NCBI GenBank assembly: GCA_021738625.1
Contig: JAIPBS010000012.1
Coordinates: 1 to 64,000, forward strand
Length of the DNA: 64,000 bases
Direction: 5' to 3'
Origin: Bacteroidales bacterium
GTDB lineage: Bacteria; Bacteroidota; Bacteroidia; Bacteroidales; JAIOZK01
This document shows, piece by piece, positions 36,273-45,603 of this stretch (positions are counted from its first letter, which is position 1; each line of letters begins with the position of its first letter). The notes under the pieces are model-generated. The model made no database searches. It saw only the letters and a list, made by a program, of their open reading frames with translations, and was not told the DNA's origin. Position numbers and translations under genes: made by a program.

Positions 36273-37580
36273 TTATAAATGATTTATTGTTTTTTTGTTC
36301 ATCAGTTTCTCGATCTCATCAGGGTCGGACGGGATGTCTTTCATCAGGTTTACAGGACTGTCCTCTGTGATCAGTATATCGTTTTCAATTCTGATACCAA
36401 GATTTTCTTCTTTGATGTAAAGACCCGGTTCGCAGGTGAGTACCATACCCGGCCTGAATTCCGCGAAGCGGTTGCCTACATCATGCACATCCAGTCCGAT
36501 AAAATGGGCGATGCCGTGCACAAGGTATTTCATCACCAGGGGTTTGGATGAACCTGCCTCCTCAATTTGCTTTTTGTTGATCAGGCCCAGGTCGAGCAGC
36601 TCCTTTTCCATCAGTTTCAGCACTTCCCTTCCGATTTTTTCTATGCTGCTTCCAACCACATAATGCTTTTGAATTTCTTTTTGAACCCTCAACACAGCCC
36701 TGTAATATTTTTTTTGTTTTGGGGTGAATTTTCCACTAACCGGGATGGTTCGTGTACAATCTGCTGCATAGTTTGCATATTCGGCACCAAAGTCCATCAG
36801 CAACAGTTCACCCTCTTTACATTCCCTGTCGTTATCTATATGATGCAGGATGAGGGCATTTTCACCGGATGCAATGATCGGGGCGTAAGCCGGGCCGTTG
36901 GCTTTGTTCATAACAAACTCATGCACCATTTCGGCTTCCACCTCATATTCATGAACGCCCGGCTTAACAAACTTCAATATCCTGTGAAATGCCTTATTGG
37001 TGATATCACAGGCTTTCTTCATCAAATCGATTTCCTCGGGTCCTTTCTGCAAGCGAAGCTGGGTGATCTCCGGTGCCAGTCGTTTGTAGTTATGTGCCGG
37101 ATAATCTTTTTTGATCTTTTTGGCCCATCTTAAATCGCGGCTCTCGACATCAGGTTTGAATTTGGGATAATCGTTCGAGTTGAAATATATGTTTTCGGCA
37201 TGACCGAGCATTTCATCAAGCAAGGCTTCAAAACTGTCGAGGTATTGGATATTTGAAATCCCCGAAATCTCTGTTGCTTTTTCTTTGGTGAGCTTGTGCC
37301 CGAACCAGGTTTCCATCTTTTCGTTCGGCTGGAGGATAAACAAGACTTCTCTTAGTTTTTGGGAAGGATGATCGGGATAAATTAGCAGGATGGTTTGCTC
37401 CTGCTCAATGCCGCTCAGATAAAACAAATCGGAGTTTTGGCGATACCTGAAATACTGATCACCGGTGCGTGGCATTTCATCGTTGGAATGAACAATGGCT
37501 ACCGACTTTGCTGGCAGTCTGCCTGCAAGTTTTTTTCTGTTTTTATTAAAAAAGTTTTTATGGATCGAATCGTAACGCAT
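36273..37580 (-). CDS. M24B aminopeptidase P family protein (second paralogue)
   Basis: 435 residues, same two-domain plan as the neighbour. The N-terminal domain contains FRYRQNSDLFYLSGIEQEQT. The metal site is complete: LMDFGAEYANYAADCTRT, HGIAHFIGLDVHD, LTCEPGLYI and GIRIENDIL. It removes N-terminal residues preceding proline. The short His-to-Glu spacing is the normal layout; the adjacent paralogue has a longer one. It is the first gene of its leftward unit and diverges from sdhC across 161 bp. Confidence 0.92.
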   Translation of the reverse strand: MRYDSIHKNFFNKNRKKLAGRLPAKSVAIVHSNDEMPRTGDQYFRYRQNSDLFYLSGIEQEQTILLIYPDHPSQKLREVLFILQPNEKMETWFGHKLTKEKATEISGISNIQYLDSFEALLDEMLGHAENIYFNSNDYPKFKPDVESRDLRWAKKIKKDYPAHNYKRLAPEITQLRLQKGPEEIDLMKKACDITNKAFHRILKFVKPGVHEYEVEAEMVHEFVMNKANGPAYAPIIASGENALILHHIDNDRECKEGELLLMDFGAEYANYAADCTRTIPVSGKFTPKQKKYYRAVLRVQKEIQKHYVVGSSIEKIGREVLKLMEKELLDLGLINKKQIEEAGSSKPLVMKYLVHGIAHFIGLDVHDVGNRFAEFRPGMVLTCEPGLYIKEENLGIRIENDILITEDSPVNLMKDIPSDPDEIEKLMNKKTINHL

Positions 37581-37633
37581 CGAATGCCTTAATTTAAAAT
37601 GATTACAAATTTTTGCTTAAGAATTTTTTGTAA

Positions 37634-37663
37634 TTGCACAATTGGGCAAAAAGCCTAAATTTG
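37634..37663 (+). promoter_or_regulatory. promoter of the succinate dehydrogenase operon
   Basis: TTG (37634-37636), a 19-bp spacer, then TAAATTTG (37656-37663). Both boxes and the spacing fit the Bacteroidota primary sigma consensus, 79 bp before the sdhC ATG. This is the best-formed promoter I can point to in the window. Confidence 0.6.
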
Positions 37664-37741
37664 TTGGATTCTTTCGCAAAGAAAGAGATTTTAACCCAGA
37701 ATTCATAGTTCTTCAGTTCATTTTTGACAAATTATTTTGTT

Positions 37742-38437
37742 ATGGCAAAATCGGGAATTTACCAATCTTCATTGACCAAAAAGTACGTTATAGCCCTTGC
37801 CGGGCTTTTTCTTATCAGCTTCCTGTTTGTTCATCTGGGTATCAATCTTACGGTGTTGATCCCGGAAAGTCAGGATACGGAGGCCAAAGAAATTTTTAAC
37901 AAGGCGGCCCGTTTCATGATGCTCAATCCGGTGATCAAGGTTTTTGAGATCGTTTTGTTTGCCGGTTTCATCATACATATAATTTACGGGCTGATCCTTC
38001 AGATACACAACTGGATGTCGCGTCCGAAGCGTTACAAGGTGGAGGGCTGGTCGCACACCTCTCCTTTCTCAAAATTCATGATCCACACCGGCATGATCAT
38101 TTTTATCTTCCTGATCATTCACCTGGTCGATTTTTATTTCAAAGCCAAGTTTTTTGAAGGAGCGGAAAGCGTTTGGTACGACGGGGAAGAGTACCATGAC
38201 CTGGGAGCGCTCATCATACAGAAATTTCAGAACCTGGGCTTTGTGATTTTCTACATCGCCTCCTTTTTATTCCTGGGATTTCATTTGCATCACGCTTTTC
38301 AGAGTGCATTCCAGTCACTTGGATTGAACCATCCGAAATACTTTCCTTTTTTGAAGGCTCTAAGCCTGATCACATCCATAATCATTCCGGTTGGTTTCAC
38401 AATCATCCCTGTGTTTATTTATTTTCAAATTGTTTAA
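37742..38437 (+). CDS. sdhC: succinate dehydrogenase/fumarate reductase cytochrome b558 subunit
   Basis: 231 residues from the ATG at 37742; a TTG 6 codons upstream is less likely. Five membrane helices typical of the single-subunit, di-haem b558 anchor. Candidate haem ligands are histidines in FLFVHLGIN, GFIIHIIYG, LIIHLVDFYF and GFHLHHAFQS. It passes electrons between the SdhB iron-sulfur subunit and menaquinone. First gene of sdhCAB, with 24 bp to sdhA. Confidence 0.93.
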   Translation: MAKSGIYQSSLTKKYVIALAGLFLISFLFVHLGINLTVLIPESQDTEAKEIFNKAARFMMLNPVIKVFEIVLFAGFIIHIIYGLILQIHNWMSRPKRYKVEGWSHTSPFSKFMIHTGMIIFIFLIIHLVDFYFKAKFFEGAESVWYDGEEYHDLGALIIQKFQNLGFVIFYIASFLFLGFHLHHAFQSAFQSLGLNHPKYFPFLKALSLITSIIIPVGFTIIPVFIYFQIV

Positions 38438-38461
38438 AGAATTAAAAAGAGATCAGATATC

Positions 38462-40402
38462 ATGACTAAATTGAATTCAAAAATACCCGAAGGTCACATC
38501 TCAGAAAAATGGACCCATTACAGATCCAATCAAAATTTAGTCAACCCGGCCAACAAGCGGAAGCTGGACATCATTGTGGTGGGCACCGGATTGGCCGGTG
38601 CCTCTGCAGCCGCAAGCCTTGGTGAGCTGGGATTCAATGTAAAAGTATTTTGCATACAGGACAGTCCGAGGCGTGCGCACAGCATCGCTGCCCAGGGTGG
38701 GATCAACGCAGCCAAAAACTATCCGAATGATGGAGACAGCATTTTCCGTTTGTTTTATGACACGGTGAAGGGTGGTGATTACCGGGCACGTGAAGCCAAT
38801 GTTTATCGATTGGCGGAAGTGAGCAACAGCATCATCGACCAGTGCGTTGCCCAGGGGGTTCCCTTTGCACGGGAGTACGGAGGTTTGTTGGACAACCGTT
38901 CCTTCGGCGGAGCGCTTGTTTCGAGAACCTTTTATGCCCGCGGGCAAACCGGCCAGCAGTTGCTTTTGGGAGCATATGGCGCTCTGAGCAAGGAAGTGGC
39001 CCATGGTTCCGTTGAAATGTACACCCGTGAAGAGATGCAGGAGCTGGTCATCATCGACGGAAGAGCCAGGGGCATCATCACACGCGACAATGTGACCGGT
39101 GAATTGAAAAGATATTTTGGCCACGCCGTAGTGCTGGCCTCGGGAGGATATGGAAATGTGTTTTTCCTTTCGACCAACGCCATGAATTCGAACGGAAGCG
39201 CCGCTTTCAGATGTTATAAGCAGGGAGCACTTTTTGGAAATCCTTGCTTCACGCAGATCCATCCCACTTGTATCCCCGTGCATGGCGATTACCAGTCGAA
39301 GCTCACCCTGATGAGCGAAAGCCTCAGGAATGACGGCCGCATCTGGGTGCCGAAAAAGAAAGAAGACGCACAGAAGATCCAGAAAGGTGAGTTGAAACCA
39401 ACTGAGATCGACGAGGAAGACCGGGATTATTACCTGGAAAGAAGATACCCGGCTTTCGGAAACCTGGTGCCCAGGGATGTGGCATCACGCGCTGCCAAGG
39501 AAAGATGTGATGCTGGCTTTGGAGTCGGACCAACCGGGCTGGCCGTTTATCTGGATTTTGAAGATGCCATCAAAAGACTTGGAAGAGATGTGATCGAAGC
39601 CCGCTACGGCAATCTTTTCCAGATGTATGAAAAGATCGTGGATGAAAATCCCTACGAAACCCCAATGATGATCTATCCGGCGGTGCATTACACCATGGGT
39701 GGCTTATGGGTTGATTATGAATTGCAAACCACCATTACCGGTTTATTCTCGGCCGGCGAGGCCAATTTCAGCGATCATGGCGCCAACCGCCTGGGTGCTT
39801 CCGCCCTGATGCAAGGTTTAAGCGACGGTTATTTTGTTTTGCCATACACCATGCAAAATTACCTGGCCGATCAGATCAAGGTGCCCAGGATTTCAACGGA
39901 TGAAAATGCTTTTGAGGAAGCAGAGAAACGTGCAAGAGAGCGGCTTGAAAAATTGATGGCTGTGAAAGGCAGTCAAAGTACCGATGATTTTCATAAGAAA
40001 CTGGGCCTGATCATGTGGGAGAACGTTGGAATGGATCGAAACAAGGAAGACCTCACCAAAGCCATTGAGCAGATCAGGAACCTGCGGGAAGAATTCTGGA
40101 AAGACGTTAAAATACCCGGTGAGATTGATGGTTTGAACCCCGAACTTGAAAAAGCCGCACGCCTGGCCGATTACCTGGAGCTTGGCGAGCTAATGGCTCA
40201 CGATGCATTGCAAAGGGAGGAATCATGCGGGGGTCATTTCCGGGAAGAACACCAGACCGACGAAGGAGAAGCCCTCAGAGACGACAAGAAATTTAGCTTT
40301 GTTTCCTGCTGGGAATACAAAGGCGAGGGTGAAAAACCGGAAATGCACAAGGAGGATTTGAATTTCGAATTTGTTGAGGTGAAGCAGAGAAGCTACAAAT
40401 AG
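38462..40402 (+). CDS. sdhA: succinate dehydrogenase/fumarate reductase flavoprotein subunit
   Basis: 646 residues. FAD loop [17 protein letters not shown] (about 41-57), the covalent-flavin histidine His73 in [12 protein letters not shown], the substrate-site regions QIHPTCIPV and [12 protein letters not shown], and the arginine region [13 protein letters not shown]. It oxidises succinate or reduces fumarate on the cytoplasmic side. The length and the long insertion around residues 290-340 fit the Bacteroidota/epsilon b558-linked type. Middle gene of sdhCAB. Confidence 0.95.
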   Translation: MTKLNSKIPEGHISEKWTHYRSNQNLVNPANKRKLDIIVVGTGLAGASAAASLGELGFNVKVFCIQDSPRRAHSIAAQGGINAAKNYPNDGDSIFRLFYDTVKGGDYRAREANVYRLAEVSNSIIDQCVAQGVPFAREYGGLLDNRSFGGALVSRTFYARGQTGQQLLLGAYGALSKEVAHGSVEMYTREEMQELVIIDGRARGIITRDNVTGELKRYFGHAVVLASGGYGNVFFLSTNAMNSNGSAAFRCYKQGALFGNPCFTQIHPTCIPVHGDYQSKLTLMSESLRNDGRIWVPKKKEDAQKIQKGELKPTEIDEEDRDYYLERRYPAFGNLVPRDVASRAAKERCDAGFGVGPTGLAVYLDFEDAIKRLGRDVIEARYGNLFQMYEKIVDENPYETPMMIYPAVHYTMGGLWVDYELQTTITGLFSAGEANFSDHGANRLGASALMQGLSDGYFVLPYTMQNYLADQIKVPRISTDENAFEEAEKRARERLEKLMAVKGSQSTDDFHKKLGLIMWENVGMDRNKEDLTKAIEQIRNLREEFWKDVKIPGEIDGLNPELEKAARLADYLELGELMAHDALQREESCGGHFREEHQTDEGEALRDDKKFSFVSCWEYKGEGEKPEMHKEDLNFEFVEVKQRSYK

Positions 40403-40461
40403 AATGGTAAGTGGTTCGGGAAGTTTTATAAATGAAGTCAAGAATTAAACAGATATAAAAA

Positions 40462-41223
40462 ATGAATTTTACGTTAAAAATCTGGCGGCAAAAAGATGCC
40501 AAATCCAAAGGTAAATTCGAAAAGTACTCCATCAGTGATATATCACCGGATTGTTCTTTCCTTGAAATGCTTGATATCCTGAATGAGCAACTTGTAGCCA
40601 GGGGAGAGGAGCCTGTAGCCTTCGACCACGACTGCCGGGAAGGCATATGCGGAACATGCAGTCTGTATATCAATGGTCGGCCGCACGGCCCCGACGATGC
40701 CATCACCACCTGCCAGGTGCATATGCGCCGGTTTAAGGATGGCGACACCATAGTGATCGAACCCTGGCGTGCAAAGCCTTTCTCCGTGATCAAAGACCTT
40801 ATTGTTAACCGCAATGCCTTCGATAAAATCATACAGGCAGGTGGATTTATTTCAGTGGATACCGGTGGTATCCCGGATGCCAATGCCATCCCGATCAGGA
40901 AAGAAAAAGCCGACCAGAGTATGGATGCCGCTTCTTGCATCGGTTGCGGCGCTTGTGTGGCAGCCTGTAAAAATGCATCCGCCATGTTGTTTGTTGCAGC
41001 CAAGGTTTCTCAGTTTGCATTGTTGCCGCAGGGTAGGATAGAAGCCAAAGAACGCGTGCAGAAAATGGTGGCCAAAATGGATGAACTCGGTTTTGGTAAC
41101 TGCACCAACACATACGCCTGCGAGGCAGAATGTCCGAAAGAAATCAGCGTGGAGCACATCGCACGTATGAACAGGGAGTTTTTTGGAGCTAAAGTAGGAG
41201 GAAGAAAAAACATTAAAAAATAG
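40462..41223 (+). CDS. sdhB: succinate dehydrogenase/fumarate reductase iron-sulfur subunit
   Basis: 253 residues with all three clusters: [2Fe-2S] Cys58, 63, 66 and 84 ([10 protein letters not shown]); [4Fe-4S] Cys159, 162, 165 (CIGCGAC) with Cys169; and the third-cluster cysteines Cys214, 220 and 224. Connects the flavin subunit to the b558 anchor. Last gene of the operon, followed by a terminator hairpin. Confidence 0.95.
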   Translation: MNFTLKIWRQKDAKSKGKFEKYSISDISPDCSFLEMLDILNEQLVARGEEPVAFDHDCREGICGTCSLYINGRPHGPDDAITTCQVHMRRFKDGDTIVIEPWRAKPFSVIKDLIVNRNAFDKIIQAGGFISVDTGGIPDANAIPIRKEKADQSMDAASCIGCGACVAACKNASAMLFVAAKVSQFALLPQGRIEAKERVQKMVAKMDELGFGNCTNTYACEAECPKEISVEHIARMNREFFGAKVGGRKNIKK

Positions 41224-41256
41224 CATCTGATCAACATTTTTCCATTGAATAATATC

Positions 41257-41290
41257 AAGCCGCCCCTGTTGGAGCGGCTTTGTGCTTTCA
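41257..41290 (+). terminator. terminator after sdhB
   Basis: Stem AAGCCGC (41257-41263) / GCGGCTT (41274-41280) with a 10-nt loop, 34 bp after the sdhB stop, followed by TGTGCTTTC. The stem is good; the T-run is weak. Confidence 0.55.
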
Positions 41291-41316
41291 CCACCGGATG
41301 GGGTTTCCAGTCCTGA

Positions 41317-41347
41317 TTGGAGATCATCAATTCTTTTTGTAGATTTG
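41317..41347 (+). promoter_or_regulatory. candidate promoter of the DUF389 gene
   Basis: TTG (41317-41319), a 20-bp spacer and TAGATTTG (41340-41347), 20 bp before the GTG start at 41367. Confidence 0.5.
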
Positions 41348-41366
41348 TTTGTAATCAAAAGATACT

Positions 41367-42368
41367 GTGAGCCTAAGAAAAGTAGAAATAATTGTTGACA
41401 AGGAATCCCGGGAAGCACTGGAGGAGCTGATACAGCAGAATAATATTGAAAGGAAGTGGTGGTATCACCTTTCAGAAAAATCAATCAAGCTTGAGTTTAT
41501 CATCGAGGCCGAGGCATCTGAAGAAGTACTCGACAAACTCGATAAGCGTTTCAGCAGCCGGGAGAACACACGTATCATCATCAGTCAGATAGAGGCGGTG
41601 TTACCCCGCCCCAAAGAAGAAAAAAAAGAAGCACTGCAAAAAGAAGTGAAGCCCGAAAAAGCCTCCCCTTTATTAAGGATCAGCCGTACCGAGCTGATTG
41701 ATGACATACGCGATTTTGGTGAGCTTTCCACAAATTTCATCATGATGATGATATTTTCTTCTGTTGTTGCCGGTATCGGTATCCTTAAAGATAATATCGC
41801 TATCATCATCGGGGCCATGGTAATTGCCCCCATGCTAGGACCGAATATCTCCCTTGCTTTTGGCACGGTGCTGGGAGATATTACCCTGGTAAAAAAATCC
41901 ATCCGGACCAGTTTTGTGGCTATCGTCATTGCTGTTGTGATCTCTTTTATCTGGGGGATTATAAATCCTGGCGACGTGGACGATATCGCCCGGACCGAGA
42001 TCCGCCTTAGCGATCTGGCGATCGCACTGATGAGTGGGGCGGCCGGAGCCGTTGCGCTGTTGCGGAGTGCCTCTGCTTCGCTGGTCGGTGTGATGGTGGC
42101 CGTGGCATTGTTGCCTCCCCTTATCAAATCAGGCTTGCTGGCAGGAGAAGGATACTGGCAATACAGCCTGTATGCTTTCCTTATTTTTATTGCAAACACC
42201 ATATGTGTGAATCTGGCAGGTATCATTACTTTCTTTGTTTCGAAAATCCGGCCGAAGTATTGGTGGGAGGAAAAGAAAGCCAAAAAATATACCTATAACG
42301 CTTTGAAAATATGGTTTACCCTCCTGGTCTTGCTCATTGTCATCATCCTGTTTTTAAATGTCGAATAA
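41367..42368 (+). CDS. DUF389 (TIGR00341-type) membrane protein
   Basis: 333 residues with a GTG start; no in-frame ATG fits the conserved N-terminus. A cytoplasmic ~110-residue head (ferredoxin-like, RKVEIIVDKESREALEEL) is followed by about six membrane helices with the conserved GAMVIAPMLGPNISLAFG, VALLPPLIKSGLLAG and SGAAGAVALL segments. The family is widespread and unstudied; a transport role is only presumed. Transcribed alone, after the sdh terminator. Confidence 0.85.
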   Translation: MSLRKVEIIVDKESREALEELIQQNNIERKWWYHLSEKSIKLEFIIEAEASEEVLDKLDKRFSSRENTRIIISQIEAVLPRPKEEKKEALQKEVKPEKASPLLRISRTELIDDIRDFGELSTNFIMMMIFSSVVAGIGILKDNIAIIIGAMVIAPMLGPNISLAFGTVLGDITLVKKSIRTSFVAIVIAVVISFIWGIINPGDVDDIARTEIRLSDLAIALMSGAAGAVALLRSASASLVGVMVAVALLPPLIKSGLLAGEGYWQYSLYAFLIFIANTICVNLAGIITFFVSKIRPKYWWEEKKAKKYTYNALKIWFTLLVLLIVIILFLNVE

Positions 42369-42468
42369 GTATCTGAGTGTCCTGGTTTTGTATTTTTAAC
42401 GAATTATTCTTACTTTTAAGTTTTATTGTGCTGGAAGGAATGTTCCAAATCATTTGCTTAAAATCATT

Positions 42469-45400
42469 ATGGCTGAAAAACAAACAACAGGTGGTTATCC
42501 CAGGGGCAGGCTGGCATTTTTGCTGGTTGCTTTCACGGCCATCCTGCTTGCGGGGGCCTACGTTTATTATAAAAGCGAGGAAAGAACCATACGGAAAGAA
42601 AAGTATAACGATCTGACCGCAATAGCAGAATTGAAACTCGACCAAATTAACAGATGGCTTAAAGAAAGAGATAGTGAGGCGCATTTTTTTTCCGAGAATC
42701 CTTCCTTTATTCAACATACCAAGAATCTCACGCATGGGGTTGATGCAGAAGAGGCATTTTTATATTATAGAAGCCGGTTAACACCATTCATGAAAAGGCA
42801 CGGCTATGAAAACATTTTCCTGCTGGACACAAATCATAAACTTATTTTTTCACTTGATAAAGATTATTCCACGGTTGATTCGACCACGATGCATTTTTCA
42901 GATAGCGTAAAAAACAGGCAGGAAGTGATGATGACCGGTTTTTATGAGTGCCCGACCCACAAGAATGTGCATTTGGATATACTTGCACCGGTTGCAATGA
43001 AAGACGCTCCTTTTGCCACCCTCGTTTTTAGGGTTGACCCGAACGACTACCTGTTTCCTCTGATCCAATCCTGGCCGGTTTCGAGCGAAACTTCCGAAAC
43101 CCTGATTTTAAGAAGGGATGGCGACAGTGCGCTTTTTCTCAATGAGCTCAGGCATATGGACAACACAGCCCTAAGCCTCCGGGTTCCAATGTCCCGGCAG
43201 GATATTCCGGCCGTGCAGGCCATTAAGGGATATGAGGGTGTTTTTGAAGGAAATGACTACCGGGATGTGGAAGTATTGTCGGTTGTTAGGAATATTGAAA
43301 GAACTCCCTGGTATATGATCGCCAAGGTAGATAAGGAAGAGGTTTTTGCCGTATTACGGTACAAGGCAGGGGCGATTATCGGTTTTGCCGTGGTATTGGT
43401 TTTGCTCGCAGCCGCCGGTCTGGCTTGGGTTTATCACTATCGGCAGAAAAACAACTTTAAGAATCTTTATCTCAAGGAAAGGGAATTGTTGAGAGCACAA
43501 CAGGAATTCAAAACAACCCTATACAGCATAGGCGATGCCGTGATCATTACCGACAGAAACAGCAGGATTACAAATATGAACCCGGTTGCAGAAGATCTTA
43601 CAGGCTGGAAAGAAGACTCAGCGGTTGGTAAGTCCCTTGAAGATGTTTTCAGGATCGTTCATGAAGAAACCGGTGAAAAAGTTGATAATCCCGCCATGAG
43701 AGCAATGTTGGAAGGTGGGGTGATAGGTCTTGCAAATCATACCGTGCTTATTTCCAGGTCGGGCAAAGAAATTCCTATCGCCGATAGCGGTGCGCCAATC
43801 CATGATGATCAGGATAACATTACCGGGGCCGTGCTTGTATTTCGCGATCAAACACAGCAACGTGAAACTGTTCGCAAAATCGAACATAGCGAAGCCATGA
43901 TGAAGAAAACACAGGAAATGGCCAATGTGGGTAGCTGGGAGTTCGACCTGTTGGGAAATAGATTGTCCTGGTCGGATGAAGTTTACAGGATATTCGGGAT
44001 GAAACCGGAACACATAAAGCCATCTTATGAGGCATTCCTGGAAATGATCCATCCGGATGACAGGCAAACCGTTGATAAAATATATATAAGTTCGGTTGAG
44101 AAAGGAAAAGATAGTTATGAGATCGAACATCGTATCGTGAGAAAAGACAATCAGGAGGTTCGTCATGTTATTGAAAAGTGTGATCATATCAAAGACCGGA
44201 ACCAAAAAATAATTCGCTCTGTGGGAATGGTACAGGATATCACCGAACGAAGGAAATACGAACAAAAGCTGATCGAACAGAATGAAGAATACCAAAGCCT
44301 GAATGAAGAATATATGACTCAAAATGAAGAGCTTGCTGAAAGCCTGGAAACCATCAGGAAGGCAAACAAGGAACTTAAAGTGGCTAAAGCAAGGGCAGAG
44401 GAGAGCGACCGGCTGAAAACATCTTTTCTTAACAATATGAGCCATGAAATCCGGACACCCATGAATTCCATAATGGGCTTCGCCGATTTGCTTAGAGATA
44501 ACCCACCGCCAGAGGAACGTAAAAAACATATTGAAATCATCAACAACAATGCGGAACATCTTGTGAAGATCATCGATGATGTGATCAATATCTCAAGGCT
44601 TGAGAGTGAAAAAACAAGGCTTGATATTGCATCCTTTTCAATTCACCAACTTTGTAATGATCTATACGAGAGCAATCACTACAAGGTTGAAAGCAATGGT
44701 TTACAATGCATTCAGAAGGTTGATCCTTCGTTAAAAGCTTTGCGCGTTATCTCGGACAAGCAAAAGATCAGACAGGTGCTTACAGGTTTTATCGATAACG
44801 CCATTAAGTACACAGAACATGGAACCATCGAGATCGGTTGTCGGCAGGCAATCGATACTTTGTACTTTTATGTAAAAGATACAGGTGTTGGCATACCTGA
44901 AGATGAGCAAGCGCGTGTTTTCGAACGCTTTTATAGAGGCGACCGGGCACAGCGGCTTGCTATCGGAGGAACAGGCCTCGGCCTTAGCATTGCCGCAAAC
45001 ATTGCTAAGTTGTTGGATGGTGAGATCGGCGTTAACTCACGGCCGGGGCAAGGTTCCGAGTTTTATTTTATGGTTCCGCTGGTGAAGGATTTAAGTGTTT
45101 ATTCAGAAGTGAAACCCATTGCTGTTAGCACGGATTACCTTAGCATGCTGGATGTGCTCATCGCAGAAGATGAACCCGATAGCCTGCAATACCTTAAAAT
45201 TCTTTTGGATAAAAAAGTGAGATCCCTGGATGAAGCAACGAGCGGCTATACTGCAGTTGAAAAATCGAATCAAAAAGCGTATCATCTTGTTTTGATGGAT
45301 ATCAAGATGCCCGGCATGGACGGTTTGGCGGCAACCAGAGAGATCAAGCGAAAGAATCCCTCAACCGTAGTTATTGCACAAACAGCCTATGTTACACCGG

Positions 45401-45510
45401 AAGAAAAACGCAAAGCCAACAATGCCGGTTGCGACGATTATCTTTCCAAGCCCATCCGCCAGTCAGAACTAATGGCAAGCATCAGCAAGTTGTTCGGGAA
45501 AAAGAAATGA
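42469..45510 (+). CDS. hybrid sensor histidine kinase
   Basis: 1013 residues from the ATG at 42469 (a TTG lies 5 codons earlier). Membrane helix about 13-33, a ~270-residue extracytoplasmic sensor (Cache-like), helix about 301-325, two PAS domains (about 345-465 and 470-590, the second with a PAC-like QDITERRKYE end), and a coiled coil. Then HisKA with phospho-acceptor His659 (MSHEIRTPMNS), HATPase_c motifs DNAIKYT, DTGVGIP and GTGLGLSI, and a C-terminal receiver with Asp944 in LMDIKMPGMDG and Lys in YLSKPI. No output regulator is adjacent, so its target is not evident. Its own receiver may act as a phosphate sink. Confidence 0.92.
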   Translation: MAEKQTTGGYPRGRLAFLLVAFTAILLAGAYVYYKSEERTIRKEKYNDLTAIAELKLDQINRWLKERDSEAHFFSENPSFIQHTKNLTHGVDAEEAFLYYRSRLTPFMKRHGYENIFLLDTNHKLIFSLDKDYSTVDSTTMHFSDSVKNRQEVMMTGFYECPTHKNVHLDILAPVAMKDAPFATLVFRVDPNDYLFPLIQSWPVSSETSETLILRRDGDSALFLNELRHMDNTALSLRVPMSRQDIPAVQAIKGYEGVFEGNDYRDVEVLSVVRNIERTPWYMIAKVDKEEVFAVLRYKAGAIIGFAVVLVLLAAAGLAWVYHYRQKNNFKNLYLKERELLRAQQEFKTTLYSIGDAVIITDRNSRITNMNPVAEDLTGWKEDSAVGKSLEDVFRIVHEETGEKVDNPAMRAMLEGGVIGLANHTVLISRSGKEIPIADSGAPIHDDQDNITGAVLVFRDQTQQRETVRKIEHSEAMMKKTQEMANVGSWEFDLLGNRLSWSDEVYRIFGMKPEHIKPSYEAFLEMIHPDDRQTVDKIYISSVEKGKDSYEIEHRIVRKDNQEVRHVIEKCDHIKDRNQKIIRSVGMVQDITERRKYEQKLIEQNEEYQSLNEEYMTQNEELAESLETIRKANKELKVAKARAEESDRLKTSFLNNMSHEIRTPMNSIMGFADLLRDNPPPEERKKHIEIINNNAEHLVKIIDDVINISRLESEKTRLDIASFSIHQLCNDLYESNHYKVESNGLQCIQKVDPSLKALRVISDKQKIRQVLTGFIDNAIKYTEHGTIEIGCRQAIDTLYFYVKDTGVGIPEDEQARVFERFYRGDRAQRLAIGGTGLGLSIAANIAKLLDGEIGVNSRPGQGSEFYFMVPLVKDLSVYSEVKPIAVSTDYLSMLDVLIAEDEPDSLQYLKILLDKKVRSLDEATSGYTAVEKSNQKAYHLVLMDIKMPGMDGLAATREIKRKNPSTVVIAQTAYVTPEEKRKANNAGCDDYLSKPIRQSELMASISKLFGKKK

Positions 45511-45603
45511 AGTTCAAATTCCCTGTTAAATGCATTAACCTAAGATGCGCCCTGGAGTGTTCAATTGCTTATTTTACCGACCTTTGCACAAAAATATCCA
45601 TAT

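Noticed and set aside
43618-44559. 313-codon minus-strand reading frame
   Set aside because: Antisense to the PAS and kinase region of the sensor kinase; rich in Phe and His, as shadows of helical coding sequence are.
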